Shown: positions 63,213 through 64,000 of the stretch, one piece after another | How the letters are laid out: each line of letters starts with the position of its first letter | Numbering within the stretch: the first letter of the stretch is position 1 | From: Halalkalibacter oceani | GTDB lineage: Bacteria > Bacillota > Bacilli > Bacillales > Bacillaceae_D | Direction of reading: 5' to 3' | Length of the DNA: 64,000 bases | Assembly (NCBI RefSeq): GCF_023715605.1 | Contig: NZ_JAMBOL010000007.1 | Span: 1 to 64,000 of the forward strand | The notes under the pieces: generated by a model | The model's database searches: none | Told to the model about the DNA's origin: nothing | Seen by the model: the letters and a program-made list of their open reading frames with translations, nothing else | Translations under genes and position numbers: made by a program

Positions 63213-64000
63213 TTAAAGCAGGGAGTGGACCAATTGCTGGGTATAACGGTGCTGTGGATCCTCCAAAATCTGGTCGGTCAAGCCTTGCTCAATCACCATT
63301 CCATCCAGCATGACGAGCGTACGGTCCGCCAGCATCCGGATCACGCCTAAATCATGGGAGACGAGAACCATACTAATGTTCAGCTCGCGCTGAAGGCCTT
63401 TAATTAAATCGAGAACGCTCGCCTGAACAGAAAGATCAAGTCCCGTTGTCACTTCATCCAGCAGCAGCAAAGGCGGATTGTTGGAAAGCGCCTTGGCAAT
63501 CTGCACGCGCTGCTGCATCCCTCCCGAAAAATTTTTCGGTGCTTCTTTCCGGCGATGAACAGGAATATTCACCTTATTAAGCAGCTCCGCTCCCCTGTTC
63601 TCCATCATGCCGACGTCACGGCTGCCCGCTGCGATCAGTTTTTCTGCAATATTGCCGATTGAGGAGAAATTCATCCGTAAGCCTAGCAGCGGATTTTGAT
63701 AGACCTTTCCCATAATGTGATTGCGAATATAGCGCTGCTGCTGGGAGGACTGCTCAAATAAGTTTTCTTCGCCATTTTCAAAAGCGCTGACAAACGCTTC
63801 TCCGCTCGTGACTTCCTGGTCAAAATAAAGGCACTGCATCAGCGTCGATTTTCCACTGCCGCTCTCCCCGACAATTCCTAGCACCTCGCCTGGAAAGACA
63901 TCAAAGGAAACATTTCGGCAGGCGTAAACCGTTCCGCAAACCTGGCAGTGATTTTTCACTAAGGTTGCCGATTGCTCATCGCGGCAATGCTCGCAGCCAG
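63213..64000 (-). CDS. phnK: C-P lyase subunit/ATP-binding protein PhnK, 5' end outside the window
   Basis: The ORF stays open to the window edge, so the true start is beyond 64000. Visible part: about 262 residues with Walker A GESGSGKST, Q-loop region VYQNPLLGLR, signature FSGGMQQRVQIAKAL, Walker B LLLLDEVTTGLD and H-loop SHDLGV. Before the Walker A there is a C-x2-C ... C-x2-C pair (CEHC and CQVC, 16-17 residues apart) absent from E. coli PhnK; it could bind zinc. PhnK docks on the PhnGHIJ core. Upstream phnG-J are expected beyond the edge. Confidence 0.92.
   Translation of the reverse strand, partial: GCEHCRDEQSATLVKNHCQVCGTVYACRNVSFDVFPGEVLGIVGESGSGKSTLMQCLYFDQEVTSGEAFVSAFENGEENLFEQSSQQQRYIRNHIMGKVYQNPLLGLRMNFSSIGNIAEKLIAAGSRDVGMMENRGAELLNKVNIPVHRRKEAPKNFSGGMQQRVQIAKALSNNPPLLLLDEVTTGLDLSVQASVLDLIKGLQRELNISMVLVSHDLGVIRMLADRTLVMLDGMVIEQGLTDQILEDPQHRYTQQLVHSLL

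Overview
The window is a chromosomal segment of a spore-forming, low-to-mid GC member of the Bacillaceae, probably a salt- or alkali-tolerant relative of Bacillus (Alkalihalobacillus-like). The evidence is two small acid-soluble spore protein genes (sspE, sspK), PerR with its box, SspE/YfhJ/YfhH/RecX/YfhF/YfhP/MutY/FabL/YgaC/YgaD/YgaE/GsaB/Bcp/YgzB/YgxA in the same order as the B. subtilis yfh-yga region, strong Gram-positive ribosome binding sites, and a complete ectABC ectoine operon.

Layout. 1-12.2 kb: the 5' part of a 16S rRNA gene (minus strand) with tandem promoters, then conserved yga genes (ygxA, ygzB, perR, a DarA-like c-di-AMP receptor, bcp, a small K+ channel, gsaB, ygaE, ygaD, ntdP/ygaC, sspE, fabL, yfhS-like). 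12.2-34.9 kb: an accessory catabolic block lying between fabL and mutY, which are near neighbours in B. subtilis. It has two regulons. The first is a LacI-type regulator next to a double-length (tandemly duplicated, fused) 3-hydroxyisobutyrate-dehydrogenase-like enzyme, a TRAP transporter (DctPQM), an aldehyde dehydrogenase and a second single-domain dehydrogenase. The second is a glycolate/glyoxylate set (class V aminotransferase, PrpR-type sigma-54 activator, GlcD, GlcF, malate synthase G with a one-base frameshift, malic enzyme, FAH-family enzyme). A near-perfect -24/-12 promoter with GTTTC-N5-GAAAC type sites lies in front of it. The same pair of signals recurs in front of an orphan TctC-like binding protein, tying that gene to the glycolate unit.

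34.9-42.3 kb: return to conserved synteny (SDR, mutY, yfhP, yfhJ, sspK, ypzG-like, yfhH, recX, yfhF) and a GNAT gene with a leader peptide and hairpin. 42.5-45.0 kb: ectABC; ectA appears to start at ATT. 45.1-48.9 kb: enolase-superfamily sugar-acid dehydratase, GntP permease and LacI repressor with TAATCGATTA operators and a cre box. 50.25-51.6 kb: a type I-C CRISPR leader and array (17 repeats plus one decayed repeat) without cas genes in the window. 51.7-54.7 kb: LysR regulator divergent from a fluoroacetate-dehalogenase-like hydrolase and a tartrate-dehydrogenase-like enzyme. 54.8-57.5 kb: aldo/keto reductase, lysophospholipase-like hydrolase and PPOX-family protein. 57.6-64 kb: the distal half of a carbon-phosphorus lyase locus (phnK, phnM, phnL, phnD, phnC, phnE, phnE), running off the right edge.

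Working picture: glycolate is oxidised to glyoxylate by GlcDF; glyoxylate is either aminated to glycine (class V aminotransferase) or condensed with acetyl-CoA to malate (GlcB), and malate is drained to pyruvate (malic enzyme). Two families of non-coding structure also run through the window: a ~150-bp dispersed repeat (two copies, opposite orientation), and at least ten gene-end hairpins, most of which share an AAAAGG...CCTTTT inner stem but have different, self-compensating outer stems.
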